Below are positions 54,911 through 63,338 of a stretch of 64,000 nucleotides of DNA, piece by piece (the first letter of the stretch is position 1; every line of letters starts with the position of its first letter). This DNA comes from Clostridium sp. HBUAS56010 (GTDB lineage Bacteria > Bacillota > Clostridia > Lachnospirales > Lachnospiraceae), in assembly GCF_007115105.1 (NCBI RefSeq), contig NZ_SULJ01000001.1, positions 434,001-498,000 on the forward strand, read 5' to 3'. Both the position numbers and the translations under genes were made by a program. Below the pieces are notes generated by a model that ran no database searches, was not told the DNA's origin, and saw only the letters and a program-made list of their open reading frames with translations.

Positions 54911-55930
54911 TTATTTTATGTTGGAAACATCAATTCCCAATGTCTTTGCAGTCTCCTGGTTAACAGAAAGCTTGCATTTTTCTAATGAAAGGTATTCGAT
55001 TGGCATTTTGGATATATCTTCCCCATCCTTTAAAATCTTTACTGCCTGCTCTCCTGTTAAATAACCCAGTTCAAAATAATCAATTCCATAAGTGGCAAGT
55101 CCTCCTGCATTAACCATTCCTTCTTCACCGCAGATGGTTGGAAGCCCATTCTCATTGGCAATCATGGCTACCGTTGTCATGCCTGCCGCAATGGTATTAT
55201 CCGTGGGAGCATAAATTGCATCTACGTTCCCTACCATAGAGGTAACTACAGTCTGGATCTCATTCGAACTGGATACGGTATAATCTACGGCTGTCATCCC
55301 GGCAGCTTCAATGGCTTCTCTCGCCATATTTGCCTGAATCTCGGAGTTTGACTCAGAAGAAGCATAGAGGATTCCCACTTTTTTTGCCTCTGGAAGAATC
55401 TTCTTTAAAAGTTCAATCTGTTCTTTTACCGGAGTTAAATCAGAAGTACCGCTTACATTGTTCCCAGGAACTTCATTGCTTTCTACAAGCTCAGAAGCCG
55501 CAGGATCTGTGACAGCCGTAACCAGAACCGGAATATCACTGGTCGCTCCAGCCACTGCCTGTGCTGCCGGGGTTGCAATGGAAAGAATCAGGTCATTGCC
55601 ATCGTTAACAAGCTTACTGGCAATGGTCTGACAGGTAGACTGATCCCCTGCTGCATTTTGCTGGTCCACTGTATAATTAATTCCTGCATCATCAAGAGCT
55701 TTAATAAATCCTTTGTTTGTTGCGTCAAGAGCTGTATGCTGTACCAACTGAAGAACACCAATCTTATACTGCTTTCCTTCTGCTGTTTTCCCCTCACTGG
55801 TTACACTTTCCTCTGATGCGGTTGTATCTGCCTGCCCGCCCTTTTCTCCCTGTGGGTTACCACATGCAGTCAGGGACATCATCATAACACCGGCAAGAAT
55901 CAGTGACAATACTTTCTTCGTTTTTTTCAT
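54911..55930 (-). CDS. ABC transporter substrate-binding lipoprotein, TrpX-type
   Basis: 339 residues. Lipoprotein signal MKKTKKVLSLILAGVMMM then the lipobox SLTAC; the mature part has IGVLQLVQHTALDATNKGF and ASKLVNDGNDLILSIATPAAQA, marks of the ABC_sub_bind (PF04392) family. Anchored outside the membrane. Aromatic amino acids are the likeliest ligand by family but this is not proven. ATG start with GAGGAGA upstream and a near-consensus promoter. Confidence 0.9.
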   Translation of the reverse strand: MKKTKKVLSLILAGVMMMSLTACGNPQGEKGGQADTTASEESVTSEGKTAEGKQYKIGVLQLVQHTALDATNKGFIKALDDAGINYTVDQQNAAGDQSTCQTIASKLVNDGNDLILSIATPAAQAVAGATSDIPVLVTAVTDPAASELVESNEVPGNNVSGTSDLTPVKEQIELLKKILPEAKKVGILYASSESNSEIQANMAREAIEAAGMTAVDYTVSSSNEIQTVVTSMVGNVDAIYAPTDNTIAAGMTTVAMIANENGLPTICGEEGMVNAGGLATYGIDYFELGYLTGEQAVKILKDGEDISKMPIEYLSLEKCKLSVNQETAKTLGIDVSNIK

Positions 55931-55983
55931 AATCGGGTCTCCTCTACCATCTAAAATCTTGTCCTGTTTTGAACTTATTTGGT

Positions 55984-56012
55984 ATCATACTACAAAAAAC
56001 ACGCCTCGTCAA
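55984..56012 (-). promoter_or_regulatory. Sigma-A promoter of the TrpXYZ-type operon
   Basis: Minus strand -35 TTGACG (56007-56012), 17-base spacer, -10 TATGAT (55984-55989). Leader of ~47 bases; no T-box or other leader RNA is recognised. Confidence 0.8.
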
Positions 56013-56040
56013 TTTTATTACTTTAATTTTATGTATTTTT

Positions 56041-56056
56041 AAAGTGCTAAAGTGCT
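56041..56056. repeat. Tandem 8-bp repeat upstream of the ABC promoter
   Basis: AAAGTGCT occurs twice in direct tandem, 29 bp upstream of the -35 box. Possible activator or repressor site. Confidence 0.4.
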
Positions 56057-56107
56057 TTTTTGTAAAAAATGCACGAAAAGACTTTTGATAATTTTGTATT
56101 ATTACCA

Positions 56108-56143
56108 TTAAAAAAGACCGGAATGCATCCACACCCGGTCTTT
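56108..56143 (-). terminator. Terminator of the YitT gene
   Basis: Minus-strand stem AAAGACCGG / CCGGTCTTT with a 13-base loop and a T run; four bases after the YitT stop. Confidence 0.88.
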
Positions 56144-56146
56144 CGG

Positions 56147-57058
56147 TTAATTAGTCAGGAACCCCTTTCCAATAATTTCACTGGAATTGGAAATCAATAC
56201 AAATGCGGTAGGTTCCACCCTGCGTATGTAATTTTTAAGTTTCATTGCCTGAGAACGGTTCATTGTGGTTAAAATCACCGTCTTCTTATGATGACTGAAT
56301 GCGCCTTGCGCCTCATAAACAGTGGCACTCCGGTTTAGTCCATGAATAATGTAATCACAGATCGGGTCCGGTTGATCACAGATAATGCTGAAGCATTTAC
56401 ACAAATTAATATTCTCTATAATATCATCAATAACCAGTGATTTCGCCATCAGTCCCAGAGATGAAAACAAACCGGTCTGAGGACCAAATACAAAATATGC
56501 CATAATCACACCTGTCACATCCACCAGTAAAAGAACCGTTCCAATATTAAAGCTGGTATAGCGTTTTAATATCATGGCGATGACATCAGTTCCGCCGCTG
56601 GAAGCACCTACATGAAACAGAATTGCCGAACCGACTCCGGGCAAAAGAATTGCAAAAATCAGTTCCAGAAGGGGTTCTGTGGTAAGAGGTCCTGTCACAG
56701 GAAATAGCCGTTCCAGAAAATATAAAGAAACAGACATCAGAATCGTGGCATAAACCGTCTTAATTCCAAATCCATGACCCAGGAACACAAATCCCAGCAC
56801 AAGTAAAATAAGATTTGCAATATTGGTAAACTGACTGGCTGACCAATGGGTCAATGCACTGATAACGGTCGCAAATCCAGTAACACCTCCAAAGGCAAAA
56901 TTATTAGGAAATTTAAAGAAATAAACTCCTATTACCATAACCCAGATACTGAATGTAATCAGCCCATATTCCGTAAGAGTTCTCAGTGATTTGTTTTCTA
57001 TCTGCTTCATGACTGTCTTTTTTGTCTCCCTCCGGCTCATCATGTCCGGTCTATTCAT
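56147..57058 (-). CDS. YitT-family membrane protein
   Basis: 303 residues. Five to six hydrophobic segments (~30-180) with GVYFFKFPNNFAFGGVTG and GSAILFHVGASSGGTDVIAMIL, followed by a cytoplasmic DUF2179 domain (~225-300: MNRSQAMKLKNYIRRVEPTAFV). Widely conserved in Firmicutes; transport substrate unknown. The start is uncertain: the ATG at 57058 has no convincing SD, while the ATG 16 codons downstream has GGAGGG but 17 bases away. A promoter TTGTAA, 17 bases, TATATT lies just upstream. Confidence 0.85.
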   Translation of the reverse strand: MNRPDMMSRRETKKTVMKQIENKSLRTLTEYGLITFSIWVMVIGVYFFKFPNNFAFGGVTGFATVISALTHWSASQFTNIANLILLVLGFVFLGHGFGIKTVYATILMSVSLYFLERLFPVTGPLTTEPLLELIFAILLPGVGSAILFHVGASSGGTDVIAMILKRYTSFNIGTVLLLVDVTGVIMAYFVFGPQTGLFSSLGLMAKSLVIDDIIENINLCKCFSIICDQPDPICDYIIHGLNRSATVYEAQGAFSHHKKTVILTTMNRSQAMKLKNYIRRVEPTAFVLISNSSEIIGKGFLTN

Positions 57059-57154
57059 TCATAGTGAGTCAAGATCTTTCTGACTCCCAATAGAATATAC
57101 CTCAAAGGGAAACGAATTACAAACATCAATCTGTCTGAACATATCACAACATTT

Positions 57155-58669
57155 CTATTGTGAAACAGGAGTAAACCCAACTGCAGTCAGAAACCTTCCA
57201 AATCCTTTGTGCCCTTCCTCATTGCACTTATAGACTCCTGCATCTTCTAATACCTGCTCGAAGGCAAGTCCAACTTCCTGTTTTAAGATTTCCTCTGCCT
57301 TGTCTTTGGTGATGGTTCCATATTTTGGAAGAAAATTTTCTACCCAGTCCCCATGTTTTTTAATTTCTTCTCTTGACCGGATATCTTTTCCTTCTGTTAT
57401 GTATTCTGCGAGCAGAGTCAGCTCACTTTTCAGCCTGGAAGGAAGGACTGCAAGACCCATAACTTCAATCAGTCCAATATTCTCTTTCTTAATATGGTGA
57501 AGATCCTGATGGGGATGGTATAAACCCAGAGGGAATTCTTCTGTTGTTATATTATTTCTTAATACCAGATCCAGTTCATATAAGCCATTCTTCCATCTGG
57601 CAATAGGCGTAATGGTATTATGGGGTTCTCCGTCTGTTTCGGCAAAGACAAACGCTTTCTCATCGGTATAGCCTCTCCATACACCTAAAATCTTTGTACC
57701 AAGTTCGATCAGCTCCTCTGGATCTTTGCTTCTTGTCCGCAAAACAGACATGGGCCATCTTACAATTCCAGCTTCAACGTTCTCAAAACCTGCGATTTTA
57801 TAAATCTTCTCTAAGGGAGCTTTTGCCATTGGAAACTCGTAGTTTCCGCCCTGAAAATGATCATGGGATAAAATAGAACCTCCTACAATAGGCAGGTCCG
57901 CATTGGAGCCAAGGAAATAATGGGGAAACTGTTTTACAAAATCAAACAGCTTTACAAATGTCTCCTGCTCAATCTTCATTGGAACATGCTGTCCGTTAAA
58001 CACAATGCAATGTTCATTATAGTAGACATACGGAGAATATTGAAATCCCCATTGACTGTCATTGATGGAAATACGAACAACGCGGTGATTGCTGCGACCA
58101 GGGTGGTTTATTCTGCCAGCATATCCTTCATTCTCTATACAAAGCTGGCACTTGGGATACCCGCTTTGCTTTGTCAGTTTTGCAGCGGCAATGGCTTTTG
58201 GATCTTTCTCAGGTTTTGACAGGTTTACCGTTATATCCAGATCCCCGTATCTGGTATGGGTAATCCATCTCATATCCTTTTTAATCCGGTATCGCCTTAT
58301 GTAGTCAGAATCCTGGGACAGCTTATAGTAATATTGTGTAGCCGAAAGAGGCGATTGACTATACAACTCCCAAAACCGTTTGTCCACGTCACTGGGTCTT
58401 GGCATCAGGCAGTTCATTAACCGGGTATCAAACAGATCACGGAAGGTAACCGTATTCTCTTTTAAAAGACCACGCTCCCATGCGTAGTCCAGCAATTCTT
58501 TTAAAACAGCCTCCAGATCAACTTCTGAAACTTCTTCTTCCGGTTCTTTATACTCATCAAGCTTCAGCACATCAAGAATCTGATTGACCGCATAATATTC
58601 GTCTGCTTCTTCTAATAATCCTGTAGATCGTCCATACTGTACCAGCTTTTTTATTGCCAAACAAATCAT
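57155..58669 (-). CDS. galT: UDP-glucose-hexose-1-phosphate uridylyltransferase (GalT, Firmicute type)
   Basis: 504 residues. Exchanges galactose-1-P with UDP-glucose in the Leloir pathway. This is the long GalT2 family, with a ~120-residue N-terminal part, GYPKCQLCIENEGYAGRINHPGRSNHRVV, and the H-x-H-x-x active site region SHDHFQGGNYEFPM. ATG start at 58669 with GGGAGG upstream. No galK or galE nearby, so the pathway is split in this genome. Confidence 0.95.
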   Translation of the reverse strand: MICLAIKKLVQYGRSTGLLEEADEYYAVNQILDVLKLDEYKEPEEEVSEVDLEAVLKELLDYAWERGLLKENTVTFRDLFDTRLMNCLMPRPSDVDKRFWELYSQSPLSATQYYYKLSQDSDYIRRYRIKKDMRWITHTRYGDLDITVNLSKPEKDPKAIAAAKLTKQSGYPKCQLCIENEGYAGRINHPGRSNHRVVRISINDSQWGFQYSPYVYYNEHCIVFNGQHVPMKIEQETFVKLFDFVKQFPHYFLGSNADLPIVGGSILSHDHFQGGNYEFPMAKAPLEKIYKIAGFENVEAGIVRWPMSVLRTRSKDPEELIELGTKILGVWRGYTDEKAFVFAETDGEPHNTITPIARWKNGLYELDLVLRNNITTEEFPLGLYHPHQDLHHIKKENIGLIEVMGLAVLPSRLKSELTLLAEYITEGKDIRSREEIKKHGDWVENFLPKYGTITKDKAEEILKQEVGLAFEQVLEDAGVYKCNEEGHKGFGRFLTAVGFTPVSQ

Positions 58670-58701
58670 CCCACTATTCCTCCCATTTCCCTTTGTCCCT
58701 A

Positions 58702-58730
58702 ATTATATCCCCGACGATCTGGTAAAACAA
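58702..58730 (-). promoter_or_regulatory. Promoter of galT
   Basis: Minus strand -35 TTGTTT (58725-58730), 17-base spacer, -10 TATAAT (58702-58707). Consensus -10; leader ~28 bases. Confidence 0.65.
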
Positions 58731-58747
58731 TAGAATATCTTTTGATC

Positions 58748-59263
58748 TTACTGCAATTTTTTAAGATATTGGCTGACACGCACCACAATCAAGTTTCCTA
58801 ATATGCCGATTACAAGTCCTGCGGCTGTTCCGGCAGCCAAAAGAACCGGAAGGTAATAAAATACCCCTGCCTGCTTCACAATCCATGCTGCCATACATAT
58901 CTGCCCAATGTTGTGGGCAACACCTCCCGCAATGCTGATTCCTACAGTTCCAAGCCACTTCTTTTTCTTTAAAACAATCATAACCACAATGCTTAGAAAA
59001 AAACCGGCAAGGCTGTAAAAGACTGCAAACAGATTGCTGAAAGTAAATCCGGTCAGAATAATTCTTACAAAAGCAACCGCCACAGTCCCCTTTGCTCCTA
59101 TGGTATAAAGACCTACCATGGTTACCAGATTGGACAGTCCAAGTTTTACTCCTGGAATTCCAAGAGAAACAGGGATTAACGTTTCAACAAAGCTGAGAAC
59201 AAAGGCAAGTGCAATGAGCATCCCATAAAGTGCTGCCATATATGCGGTCCTTTTTCTCTTCAT
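58748..59263 (-). CDS. Gx transporter family membrane protein
   Basis: 171 residues, five to six hydrophobic segments. Annotated in relatives as heptaprenyl diphosphate synthase component I or Gx transporter: GVKLGLSNLVTMVGLYTIGAKGTVAVAFVRIIL and GGVAHNIGQICMAAWIV. Its fold resembles ECF S components. It forms a pair with the FMN-binding protein upstream; such pairs appear in flavin-based electron-transfer loci. Start placed at the ATG 59263 with GAGGACGG upstream, overlapping the end of the FMN gene; 13 upstream codons are rejected. Confidence 0.82.
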   Translation of the reverse strand: MKRKRTAYMAALYGMLIALAFVLSFVETLIPVSLGIPGVKLGLSNLVTMVGLYTIGAKGTVAVAFVRIILTGFTFSNLFAVFYSLAGFFLSIVVMIVLKKKKWLGTVGISIAGGVAHNIGQICMAAWIVKQAGVFYYLPVLLAAGTAAGLVIGILGNLIVVRVSQYLKKLQ

Positions 59264-59274
59264 AAATACCGTCC

Positions 59275-59778
59275 TCACTGGGGAGAAGCCTGAGTCAGAC
59301 AATCCTTTACGCCATTTACAAAGCCAAATAAATTAATGCTCACGGAAGCTACAGAATCCGTATAACCTTCTGAGTTAATCAGTCCGTCTACCCCCTGATG
59401 CTCCAAAACATAATTTACCACAGATTCTGCCTGCTCGTGCCATTTTGGTCCGTTCTCTGTCATCTGATAATATCCGTCCATGGAAAGCCTGCTTTTTTTT
59501 GTTCCATCTTCCTTTATGCAGTCCCAGGTAAGACTAGTAATGGTACTGTCTTTTACCGTTAATGAAACCTGGTCTTTAAATCCATTCCCATCAAATTCCG
59601 GGGATTCATAAGAATACGTTCCATCACTGGTTCCTGTCAGGTGACGTCCTGCAGCCACACGACTGTCTATGGCTTTATACAGGGGATCAGACCCAAAGAC
59701 AGTTGCTCCTGCCAAAAGAATCATTACACCCAGCCCGATCAGCCCATTTCTTCTGATTTTTACATTTCCTTTTTTCAT
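59275..59778 (-). CDS. Anchored FMN-binding-domain protein
   Basis: 167 residues. One N-terminal transmembrane segment (~12-30) and an extracytoplasmic FMN_bind domain (PF04205): DGTYSYESPEFDGNGFKDQVSLTVKDS, WHEQAESVVNYVLEHQGVDG, and GYTDSVASVSINLFGFVNGVKD at the end. The latter occupies the position of the covalent FMN attachment site [D-x-(S/T)-G-A-(T/S)] but is poorly matched (DSVASVS). Whether FMN is bound covalently is uncertain. ATG at 59778 with GGGAGGG upstream. Confidence 0.82.
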   Translation of the reverse strand: MKKGNVKIRRNGLIGLGVMILLAGATVFGSDPLYKAIDSRVAAGRHLTGTSDGTYSYESPEFDGNGFKDQVSLTVKDSTITSLTWDCIKEDGTKKSRLSMDGYYQMTENGPKWHEQAESVVNYVLEHQGVDGLINSEGYTDSVASVSINLFGFVNGVKDCLTQASPQ

Positions 59779-59809
59779 AGTTCCCTCCCAGCTCATTAAG
59801 TTTGATTAT

Positions 59810-59839
59810 ATTTTAACATAGTGTATCCGCATGATTCAA
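59810..59839 (-). promoter_or_regulatory. Promoter of the FMN-binding/Gx genes
   Basis: Minus strand -35 TTGAAT (59834-59839), 18-base spacer, -10 TAAAAT (59810-59815). Confidence 0.55.
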
Positions 59840-59861
59840 TGGTTTTATTGATTATTTATCC

Positions 59862-59891
59862 TTGGAAAGAAAAGAAATTATATGATATAAT
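59862..59891 (+). promoter_or_regulatory. Promoter of the NusG-II gene
   Basis: Plus strand -35 TTGGAA (59862-59867), 18-base spacer, -10 TATAAT (59886-59891). Divergent from the FMN gene promoter, -35 boxes ~22 bp apart. Confidence 0.65.
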
Positions 59892-59933
59892 AAAAAAATC
59901 TGTTTTTAGAAAAGAAAAGAAGGACCTTACGAT

Positions 59934-60284
59934 ATGAATATAAAGCATTACAAAAAAGAACTTATGCTGGCAGTCGGAATCCTGATTATAGCCGGAATCC
60001 TGTTTTTTGCAAATCAGATTATATTTTCTAAACCAGCCAAAAATGCGGTAATATCTGTTGATGGCGAAGTGGTGAAGACCCTGAATCTAAACAAGGATGC
60101 AGACATGACCATCACCGGATATTCAGGCGGAACCAACCGTATTATCGTTAAAAATGGAGAAATCCAGGTATCTGAGGCTTCCTGCCCGGATAAAGTCTGT
60201 GTACATCAGGGCTGGGTAAAGCATACGGGCGAAAATATTGTATGCCTGCCCAACCATATGATTGTTCAAATTGTGGGAGATTAA
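59934..60284 (+). CDS. NusG domain II-containing membrane protein
   Basis: 116 residues. N-terminal transmembrane helix ~10-30, then an extracytoplasmic NusG_II domain (PF07009) with Cys84 and Cys89 in SCPDKVCVHQGWV and Cys104. Unlike transcription factor NusG, this is a short anchored protein. Relatives lie with Gx transporter and FMN-binding genes, as here in divergent orientation. The function is unknown; the Cys residues may bind metal or take part in redox. Ends four bases before the convergent degV stop. ATG start with AAGGAC upstream. Confidence 0.85.
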   Translation: MNIKHYKKELMLAVGILIIAGILFFANQIIFSKPAKNAVISVDGEVVKTLNLNKDADMTITGYSGGTNRIIVKNGEIQVSEASCPDKVCVHQGWVKHTGENIVCLPNHMIVQIVGD

Positions 60285-60288
60285 TTGC

Positions 60289-61176
60289 CTATGGGGTTCT
60301 CCTGTCACCAAAAAAGAATAAGGCAACAGTTCCCGGTCCGGTGTGGGAACCGATCACAGTTCCTACACTGTTAATCACCACAGGACCAGATAGATTTGCA
60401 AAGCGCTCTTCAACCAGTTTTGCCACTTCTTCTGCATCATTTTCACAGGCGGAATGGGAGATAAAACATTTTCCCTTATAATTGATTCCCTGGTCTGCAT
60501 GCAGTTCCATCATTTTTACAATCTCCTGAATGGCACGCTTCTTTGTCCTGATCTTCTGGACTGCAACCAGTCGTCCGCTGTCATTGATATTCAACAGGGG
60601 ACAGATGTTAAGCACGGTACCAAGCATTGCAGAAGTGGCAGAAATGCGCCCTCCTCTTTTAAAGCTTGTTAAATCGGTAGAAAAGAACCAGTGATGCACA
60701 AAAAGCCTGTTATCCTCTGCCCAGGCTGCGGCATCTGGTAACGATATCTCCTGATCCCTTAAATCCGCCACTTTATCTACAAGAAGCCCGTACCCGGAAG
60801 AGGCCCCAAGGGAATCAATGATTTCTATGGTTCTGTCCGGATATTTCTCTTTCATCTCTTCTCTTGCTACACATGCAGAATTATGGGTTCCTGATAATCC
60901 GGAAGAAAGAGTCAGATGAAGAATGTCTTTTCCCTCTTTTAGAAATGGTTCAAAAAAATTACAATACTCTTCTACATTGACCTGGGAAGTCACAGGTGCG
61001 GCACCTTTTGCTATCCGGTTGTAAAACTCCTCAAACGAAACGCTTTCTCCCAAATCATCGGGATAAGTCACTCCGTCAATTGTATAATGAAAGCAAACAT
61101 AAGGAATCTGGCGCTGCTTAAAATATTCTCTGCTTAAATCTGCAGTCGAACAACAGGTCAAAACAAATTTACCCAT
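60289..61176 (-). CDS. DegV-family fatty acid-binding protein
   Basis: 295 residues. Two-domain fold binding a fatty acid (FakB-like) for phosphorylation by FakA, or of unknown ligand. TCCSTADLSREYF, GAAPVTSQVNVEEY, LTLSSGLSGTHNSA and FKRGGRISATSAM are family motifs. ATG start with AGGAGGTG upstream, 35 bp after the histidine kinase. It is convergent with the NusG-II gene and there is no room for a terminator between the two. Confidence 0.9.
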   Translation of the reverse strand: MGKFVLTCCSTADLSREYFKQRQIPYVCFHYTIDGVTYPDDLGESVSFEEFYNRIAKGAAPVTSQVNVEEYCNFFEPFLKEGKDILHLTLSSGLSGTHNSACVAREEMKEKYPDRTIEIIDSLGASSGYGLLVDKVADLRDQEISLPDAAAWAEDNRLFVHHWFFSTDLTSFKRGGRISATSAMLGTVLNICPLLNINDSGRLVAVQKIRTKKRAIQEIVKMMELHADQGINYKGKCFISHSACENDAEEVAKLVEERFANLSGPVVINSVGTVIGSHTGPGTVALFFFGDRRTP

Positions 61177-61211
61177 TCATACACCTCCTGTTAACATTTG
61201 CTTTCATAGTA

Positions 61212-62612
61212 TCACACTTTTACTTCATTGGGAATCCTTACTATAAATTCTGTTCCCACTTCAAGCTCTGACTGTACGGTAATCGTTCCATGATAGAAAT
61301 TTACAATATGTTTTACAATGGACAGACCCAGTCCTGTTCCTCCCTGCCGTTTGCTTCTTCCTTTATCCACACGGTAAAACCGTTCAAAGATCCGTCCCAA
61401 AGATTCCCTGGGAATTCCCATTCCATTATCTTTCACCTGGATAATCACATCACGGTTTTCTTTTGTCACTTTTACCCATACTTTGCCACCTGGTTTGTTG
61501 TATTTGACTGCATTGGTAATAAGGTTGCCCAACAATTCCTTTATCTGCTGACCATTGGCATAAATACACAAAGGTTTACAGTCCAGGTGAATGGTTACTT
61601 CATGGGAATCAGAGAGAGGTTTCAATGATTCGATGATGTCATCCAGAATAATAGAAAGCCGGATGTCACTTTTTAAAACTTCCGTTTCTTTTGTCTCCAG
61701 CTTAGAAATCATTAAAATGTCATTAATTAAATTATTCATATTAACTGCTTCTTTTTTGATTCTCTTAACAAACTCCTTTTTCTGCCCTTCCTCTTCAATG
61801 ATTCCGCTTTCCAGAAGCTCTGCATAACCCTGAACGGAAGTGATGGGAGTCTTTAACTCATGGGAAGCGTTACTGAAAAATTCCTGGCGGATCTGTTTTT
61901 CCATCTCGATCTGATTGAGATAGTCTTTTACATTCCTGGACATCTTTGTGGTGGTTTCTGCAATAATATTGATCTCCGGATATTGATATGTTTCAAAGGA
62001 CAGATCCGTATAATCACCGTTTACCTTTAACATCTCCTGTGATATCTCTTTTAAAGGCTTTGTAATGGAGCCGGCAAAGCTGTCCGCAGAAAAAGCAGAA
62101 TACAAAATCGCCACAAGAAAACTAAGCCACACAGCAGGAAGCAGAAGCAAAACATATTCTTTCATTCCTGTATAAGGTATTGCCATGCGCAAAATATAAT
62201 CAGATTCACTGGAATGGATCGCCACATAAAGCATGGTTTCTTTCAGAGTATCCGAATAACGCCTGGAATATCCAACCCCTTCTTCTTTTGCCTCCTTGAC
62301 TTCTTCCCTCTGGGCATGATTATCAAGAGAAGAAACCGGCACATCTCCTGTATCAGCAACAACCGTTCCATCTGAACGGATAATGGTAAACCGGCTCTTT
62401 TTTTCATTTAATACCCTTTTCAGTTTACCGACTTCCGACGTTATATCTCCATTATAATCCAGAACTTTATCAATGGCATCTAAGGTATAGCGCATATCTT
62501 TTCTGGAGTTTTTTAAAAGAGCACTGCTGGCTGCAATATAAAATATAAAAGTACTTAACAGCAGGACTACTAAAATAACCTGGAGAAACTTTGCAAATAT
62601 TGCCTTTCTCAT
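61212..62612 (-). CDS. Sensor histidine kinase (PhoR/WalK-like)
   Basis: 466 residues. Two transmembrane helices (~8-28 and ~158-178) bracket an extracellular sensor of ~125 residues, then a HAMP-like stretch, HisKA with the phosphoacceptor His near 251 (NASHELKTPIT), and HATPase with the N box (NLITNAVKYN), DNGMGIP, and GGTGLGLSIV. Paired with the response regulator 21 bp upstream. Placement after an nptA/PhoU gene suggests phosphate as signal. ATG at 62612 with GGAGG upstream. Confidence 0.92.
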   Translation of the reverse strand: MRKAIFAKFLQVILVVLLLSTFIFYIAASSALLKNSRKDMRYTLDAIDKVLDYNGDITSEVGKLKRVLNEKKSRFTIIRSDGTVVADTGDVPVSSLDNHAQREEVKEAKEEGVGYSRRYSDTLKETMLYVAIHSSESDYILRMAIPYTGMKEYVLLLLPAVWLSFLVAILYSAFSADSFAGSITKPLKEISQEMLKVNGDYTDLSFETYQYPEINIIAETTTKMSRNVKDYLNQIEMEKQIRQEFFSNASHELKTPITSVQGYAELLESGIIEEEGQKKEFVKRIKKEAVNMNNLINDILMISKLETKETEVLKSDIRLSIILDDIIESLKPLSDSHEVTIHLDCKPLCIYANGQQIKELLGNLITNAVKYNKPGGKVWVKVTKENRDVIIQVKDNGMGIPRESLGRIFERFYRVDKGRSKRQGGTGLGLSIVKHIVNFYHGTITVQSELEVGTEFIVRIPNEVKV

Positions 62613-62633
62613 AGGAAACCTCCGTTCCACTTT

Positions 62634-63323
62634 TTATTCTTCTGTTTTCATGAAACGGTACCCTACGCCGCGGACTGTCTTGATGCAGGCACTGCCTTTC
62701 TCTCCCAGTTTCTGACGCAAAGTTCGGATGTGCATGTCCAGAGTTCTTGTTTCTCCATCATAATCATAGCCCCATATCTGATTAAGCAGTTCGTCTCTTG
62801 TGACCACCTTATTATGATTTTCCATCAGATATTGAAGCAGTTCAAACTCCTTTAAGGTCAGCTCCACCTTTTTGCCATCGCAGTAAACTTCCCTGGTTTT
62901 TTTATTCAGATTCAGATAATAAAGATCCAGTACGTCATCAACCGCATTGGCTCTTGTACTCCGCCTCAAAAGACTTCTGATTCTGGCAGCAAGTTCCATA
63001 ACCCCAAAAGGTTTTGTCATATAATCATCAGCGCCGCCATCAAGACCTGCCACCTTATCAAACTCACGGTCTTTTGCCGTAAGAACTAAAATGGGAAGAT
63101 CCTTTAAGCATTCAATTTTACGAATCTTACGGATTGCCGTCAATCCGTCCATGCCTGGCAGCATTAAATCAAACACAGCAAGAGAAGGGCGGTCCGTTTC
63201 AATCTGCTTCAAACATTCCTCCGCCATCTCAAATGCAGCCACTTCATAGCCAAATCCTTCTAAAGCAATCTTTATTAAGTCTCTGATATTGTCATCATCT
63301 TCAATTACATAGATTTGTTCCAT
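62634..63323 (-). CDS. OmpR/PhoB-type response regulator
   Basis: 229 residues. Receiver with acidic pocket D9/D10, phosphoacceptor Asp52 and Lys104 (MTKPFG), then a winged-helix DNA-binding domain (LTLKEFELLQYLMENHNKVVTRDELLNQIWG and TRTLDMHIRTLRQKLG). Partner of the kinase at 61.2 kb. ATG start with AAAGGAAG upstream. Confidence 0.95.
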   Translation of the reverse strand: MEQIYVIEDDDNIRDLIKIALEGFGYEVAAFEMAEECLKQIETDRPSLAVFDLMLPGMDGLTAIRKIRKIECLKDLPILVLTAKDREFDKVAGLDGGADDYMTKPFGVMELAARIRSLLRRSTRANAVDDVLDLYYLNLNKKTREVYCDGKKVELTLKEFELLQYLMENHNKVVTRDELLNQIWGYDYDGETRTLDMHIRTLRQKLGEKGSACIKTVRGVGYRFMKTEE

Positions 63324-63338
63324 ATGCCCTTCCTTTCT

